Assembly (NCBI RefSeq): GCF_030247185.1
Contig: NC_080570.1
Coordinates: forward strand, 2,666,001 to 2,730,000
DNA from: Malaya genurostris
Taxonomy: Eukaryota; Arthropoda; Insecta; Diptera; Culicidae
Length of the DNA: 64,000 bases
Reading direction: 5' to 3'
Part shown: positions 59,127-64,000 of the stretch, piece after piece
Position numbering within the stretch: the first letter of the stretch is position 1
Layout of the letters: the number at the start of each line of letters is the position of its first letter
Position numbers and translations under genes: made by a program
Notes under the pieces: model-generated
Told to the model about the DNA's origin: nothing
Databases searched by the model: none
The model's input: the letters and a program-made list of their open reading frames with translations, nothing else

Positions 59127-62100
59127 ACAAAAAGTAACGATGATTCCGGAAACAACAGTGTCACTGAACCAATGGACGAGGGCGTGACTAGCAAACCGCT
59201 GCTCCCCTTTCATTCGCTGGCAATGAGAACGTCCCATCAACCCCAGTGTTTCGGAGATGAGACCTAACAACAATCAACACACTGGAATCGACGAAACCGT
59301 TGTCTGCAACCAATGTACAATAATGAACCAGTGAAACCATCGAATTGGATTTCGAAATTTAGTATCTCGATCGAGTTCAATTTTTCCATACAAAAACATC
59401 AGAATTGGGTTGGTAATTCTGAAACCGGAGTTCGGATCCGGATGAAATTCAACAGCAGTCTTTAGCATGAATATAGAACGGCGCATTTGAAAGAAAGTTT
59501 GTTGAAAGTGTTCAAGACATTTCTGAGATTTCGTTATGATTCCAGAATCACTGGAAGTAGTGACTGTGTCACTAAACCAATCATAATCAGCTGTCAGGGA
59601 AACAAAAAGTAGATGAATTTAATTTTCAAAATAATCTTTTATTTCTGATATTTTCACCTTAATCCTTTCGACTTCAATTCATATATTGTTTACTGTCTAC
59701 TTCTTCCGATCGGATGTTATCTAATGTCGCTCTTATGTTTTGTCTGTTTGTTTATCTTTTATTTCTCTCATATGCTTTACTTGTTCGCTTTTCATTATCA
59801 TTTATTATTAATTATAATATTTTCTGTTTCTTTTTTATTATGGTAATTAAACTGTGTATTCGATTTCTTCCGATCTGCGTCTTCCATTATTCTGATCGAC
59901 CGAAAAATACGTTTTCGTGCGGATACTGACGGTCGCTGACAGGTGTGCATTGCCTTTATTAAATAAATATTTTTTTTTTCCTTTACTAAGAGGTTAGGTT
60001 TCGCCTTGTTGTTGTATATCGTGTAGACTGTTTCTACTTAATGTATTCGATCTCTATTCTGCCGAATCTGGGAGCTGACTTTTATCTCTTGATTTGTTGC
60101 AACCGATTTTTGTTTTTTTTTCTATTTTTAGAGAAAAATGCGTTGAAGGTGGCAGCGCTTTGCTTGGTTTTTTCTTCTTTTTTTAATTCATTGCTCACTC
60201 ACGTGATCCGTTTTTTTTGTTTGTTTGTTCTGTGTTTGATTCAATCCAGCGATTGACGACAATTTTGTTTAACCGAAGGTTTCATGATAAAATAAAACAA
60301 TATCACTAAGGAACGTATAACATTGCTTTGTCTTGTCGAATGAGAGTTAGAATATATAGTTTGTAAACTGTAACGAACTACTGAATGTTGATGGTGAATA
60401 GATTTTAGAAAGATCCTTGACCGACTCTAAAAATTAAACCGCCGACCAAAACGAATAGACTTCAATTTTGAAGATAAGACTAAAAGATCAATCATAGAAC
60501 ATTAAAATCGAACTCAACTCGGTTCAATTTTGCAATGGTGAAAAGGTGGTTGATCTAGTTGAGCGTAGTGAAAAAGTCTGCGCAAGTAACTTCCATTTGA
60601 GCGTTTAACAACATAGATTTTTCGCAAATAATAATAAAGTGACAAGCTTGACTCATTGAGCGTGGCGAATAATATTTGTCTTGATCATGTGGGATTTACA
60701 TACAATTAGGCAAGACGCTTTACGAATCGTTTAATAATGATGTTGATGAAATATAAAATCGAAACACAGATCTGACCGTCAATCGGTTCTGCAGCACCAG
60801 AATTGGTTCCAATTCGAAGAATGAAGTGGATAAAATAAAATAGTGAAACAAAAAAATGGAATGAAGTGAATAAAACAAAATAGCGACATTATGAAATACA
60901 ATCAAAATGACGTGTTATAGCACTAAGCTTGCATAACGACTAGAAATGAGATTTTTTTTAATCGCACCCATTTTAGTATCAACTATTTAAACTTTTCGCC
61001 AAATTCGAAGATAGGCGTATTTTAATGGTTTTTAGGAAATATTAGTAAACCGCAAGTACTGAAATTGAAAATAACATCAAACGCAGTCACTCTACGAGTC
61101 CGTGTCAAAGGTTCTCTTATAGCGAACGATAGTTTTGAACAGTAACGATAAACTCTCGTTTTTAAATTTCATAGTAATCTATATTTCATATCTGCTGGGG
61201 TTTCAGAAGAAGTTTTCAATGCAGAATTTTAAGTTTTATACTGCCGTTCTGCGCATAATTGTGCATAGTATCAGAGCTCAAGGAAGGATTCTTAGTGTCC
61301 TGTACGCTATGAATTGGCAGCGAAGTTTGTTGAAACAGAAAGGCCAAATTCCATAAAAGGAATGTAATGCCAAGACTTTGCTTTATCAGAGCTCAAAGTT
61401 GTTTCACATTCTCAATGAAAGAATTCAACCCAACATTCTCATATCCGTTTTTTTACTTCACGTCTCATTCGTATATGATCGCATCCAAAACAAACGAACC
61501 GAGATACGAAGCATTTTCGTCTCTCAGAGCAACAAACGAGAGTATCAATGCCAACGTTACCACTCATATTATGTACTACGAACGAATAGGAATATTTCGA
61601 TCAAATATAATAATTTGTATTCTGTATTCCGATCGAGTGTTACTACAATATGATAAACCGAAGTAATTACACCCCAGAAAATCATTGTGAGTCGTTCTCT
61701 GTCATTTTCTGTTATTATCGATTCTAGAAACTTCGGTTGGATATCGAAACTACACAGTGTATGATTTTCATTGAAAATCAAAAATGACAGGAACGGTAAA
61801 TGAAAGAAAACACAATTTTTATATCGTTCCCTGGACACGGAACTTGTTCTCATAATTTGCAAGCGGAGCTGAGAGTGGCATTTATGTCTCGTAATTTCAG
61901 TCTATTTTGAGTCAATGAAATTTACTTTTATTAGCTCTGCCTAGTACATAGGAAAACCCATAGCAAATGGGACAGCTATGCGTAGAATGGCAGTAAACCC
62001 ATGTTGGAAAATATCATTTCTTTGGGACGTCGTTCGACTAACAAACTACTTCTGGGAAGACTTTCGTTCAGTAGACAAACAGTTCTTCTCTAACAAATGC

Positions 62101-63618
62101 TGAAGCAATATTGTTATGGGCCTCTAAGTGATAAAAATCCATGCACAAGTGACAGCTAAGCACGTTCAAATAACAACACGAAATTGTCATGTTTTTCTCA
62201 ATTAAATAATTCCCCGCATCAGAGACTGTAAGGAGTTAATAAGCAAAGGCCTTCGTTTTGTAGAAACTATTGAAAACCACTAATTCCTGTATAGATAAAA
62301 TTTGACTTGATGAAGAACAGCAGTGTGTTTGCCATCATCTGGCTCTCCCGGACAGTAATTCATCTGAAAATAATAATATGATCAGCAGTTGAAGAATAGA
62401 ACTTACAGTTTACAAACTCTATATCCTGCCATATCTCACAAGTGTATTCCTAAATGGGTCCGAAAACGAGATTCATTGCACAATACATTTAAACTTAATT
62501 TCCAACACAAACGCAAACTAATATTACTTCAAACTGTACGCAATGGAAATGCCTTGTTCTATAGATGGATTGCGATTACAAAGTTTGCTAAAGGCCAGTG
62601 GTCCTCTACGATATATACGCTTTCGCTTTTCTGACTCGTCGATCGCTTTCGGCCGAGAGGTTGTTGACGTTTTTACTCGAATTATAATATAGTCATTTAA
62701 ATACGATACGACTTGTTTGCGGTTACGAACATTCGAAATCATGAGGAATGATTACACTTTTAGTTTCTACATTCCACTCATTGCTTCAGAGTTGGAACAA
62801 AACGGCGACAAAATTAACCAATTTAAAAAAAACGTAGGTTTTATTCTCGACGAAATAAAAATAAAGATAATAAACACTAGTAAATACATACTGAAACTCA
62901 AAGCAAATCCTTAAACAAGTAATAAAACAAAACATGGACAAGGAGATAAATAAATAGCCATAAAACATTACTCTAATACGATCATAGAAACGCAGGCTTT
63001 TCTAAAATTACCGGGAAATAAATAAAAGGCACCGCCTACACATACTGGAAAAGTACAATTCAATTTAGTCTGTTTCACTTTCATTCATGCTGCATTCTGC
63101 ACCGGAAACCGATGAAAATTCTCGATTGAACCACTAAACAAGAGTTGCTGTTAGCTTGTTCGTCGTAGGTTCCGTGTAATCCCATTTCTACTCTGCCCCT
63201 CATGCTGTGAAATATAAAATTGTTCGAGTAATTTTTCTTATATTCCTTTTGCTCTCTCTGTGTGTGTGTTCTACACTGTTTTTTTTTCTCTTACTTTCTT
63301 ATATATTCTTTTCTGCTGTGGATTGTTAATAATTAATGAAATACTTAACTTCTAATTCGAATATCTATGCATTTGTTGTAATTCATTATACTTTTTACTG
63401 TGTATTAGTTTGTATTTCACGTTATCCTCTACGACACGCTTTAATTTAGTTAATTCGTTTAACTAAATCATAACATACTCACTCAAGAATGTACACATCG
63501 CTCGCTGTTTGCTCGCTCGTTCTGTCCGTGCATCACAACGCCCAGGGAACGCCCTTACCACGATTTAGAAAGGCATACTGAACAGCTGACGCCTATCGGG
63601 AAATACTTGCAGCCGTCT
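59127..63618 (-). other. T-rich (plus strand) tail: probable long 3' UTR or intergenic
   Basis: From 59.35 to 59.5 kb an inverted copy of the 'gaattt..atccggat' dispersed repeat is present. Beyond that, T-rich runs on the plus strand (59.6-60.3 and 63.2-63.4 kb) correspond to A-rich sequence on the minus strand, compatible with the 3' UTR of the gene at the right edge. Several AATAAA motifs occur in minus orientation (for example near 59.64 kb). A SINE fragment lies at 61282-61383. Confidence 0.4.
61282..61383 (+). mobile_element. 5'-truncated SINE of the first type (copy C)
   Basis: The body 'ggaaggattcttagtgtcct ... gaaacagaaaggccaaattc ... aatgccaagactttgctt' matches copies A and B without the tRNA head. 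It is flanked by a perfect 13-bp duplication, tatcagagctcaa (61269-61281 and 61384-61396), showing a truncated retroposition event. Confidence 0.85.
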
Positions 63619-64000
63619 CTATAACCGAGGGCCGGTATGGTAGGAGCTATGCGGCAGGCCCGGACTGGCCCGATGAAGCGTGTACGGTGAGTTGGAACGT
63701 GCCGTGTAAGCAGACGATTGCTGTTGTGATCCCAGTGACGATCCGGAGGCGCCCCGTCCGTCGGCTCCCACCACACCCAGCGATCCGGACTGTGACGATG
63801 AATGACCACGGGTCATGTAGTGGTGGAAATTGCTTGGCGACGGAGTCGCTATTCGATGATGCTACAACAAAAAAAAAATGAATATCATAAGACAAAAACA
63901 AATATATCTTCCAAAACAACTTACCGGCAGATTGTGCAAACCCATGGCAGCTGCTGCCCCTATCATATGACTTGGGCCGTCACCCAGATCCAGATGCAGA
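63619..64000 (-). CDS. Last two coding exons of an unidentified gene (partial)
   Basis: On the minus strand an exon running from beyond the window to 63925 reads LHLDLGDGPSHMIGAAAAMG, then LHNLP. It ends CCG|GTAAG. After a 63-base intron (...TTGTTGTAG) the frame continues HHRIATPSPSNFHHYMTRGH, and then a Ser/Gly-rich low-complexity tail (GSLGVVGADGRGASGSS, SSAYTARSNSPYTL, SSYHTGPRL) to TAG at 63619-63621. The other two frames of the upstream exon have stops, so this frame is forced. I do not recognise the protein. The composition suggests a disordered C-terminus, as in many neuronal, channel or RNA-binding/transcription proteins. The start lies outside the window. Confidence 0.7.

Overview
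The window is nuclear DNA of an insect, most likely a culicine mosquito. It is AT-rich, its genes have introns, four of them encode recognisable metazoan or dipteran proteins, and the rest is dense with small non-coding transposons (MITEs), tRNA-derived SINEs and dispersed repeats of a kind I associate with Culicinae. The gene families are seen in the sequence; the mosquito assignment is inference. No CRISPR, rRNA or true tRNA gene was found.

Layout. 1-13.8 kb is gene-poor. Its centrepiece is a nested transposon block. A tRNA-derived SINE (1282-1466 and 6090-6105) is split by a 4,615-bp hAT-like element (1467-6081) with matching 16-bp inverted ends and a perfect 8-bp target duplication. That element carries G-rich arrays, a second intact SINE, and a decayed DD41D-type mariner relative. 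The relic is itself split by a 1,158-bp CACGG...CCGTG element. A second fragment of the same relic at 38.4 kb preserves the unoccupied site.

13.85-14.69 kb (+) is an AN1 zinc-finger protein of the ZFAND2 type with a UIM and a C-terminal CaaX box. 15.3-15.8 kb is a CGTTAC-rich minisatellite. 17.25-18.81 kb (+) encodes a secreted protein with two JHBP/takeout-like halves. 19.17-20.1 kb holds a dead DD34D mariner. 20.7-22.95 kb is a repeat complex with an exact 168-bp tandem triplication and two ~297-bp imperfect palindromes.

23.53-27.37 kb (-) is the complete five-exon eIF3a gene. 27.4-37.2 kb is intergenic with MITE and SINE debris. 37.27-57.03 kb (+) is mitochondrial glycerol-3-phosphate acyltransferase 1 (mino/GPAM), with two long repeat-bearing introns near its 5' end. 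58.6-59.1 kb carries a LINE ORF1 fragment. 59.6-63.6 kb looks like a long 3' UTR or intergenic tail, followed by the last two coding exons of an unidentified minus-strand gene running off the right edge.

The genes do not form a pathway: translation initiation (eIF3a), ubiquitin/ER proteostasis (ZFAND2), glycerolipid synthesis (mino) and a secreted lipid-binding-type protein. Exon joins were checked by hand for frame continuity and GT/AG sites. Names rest on recognised motifs, not database searches.
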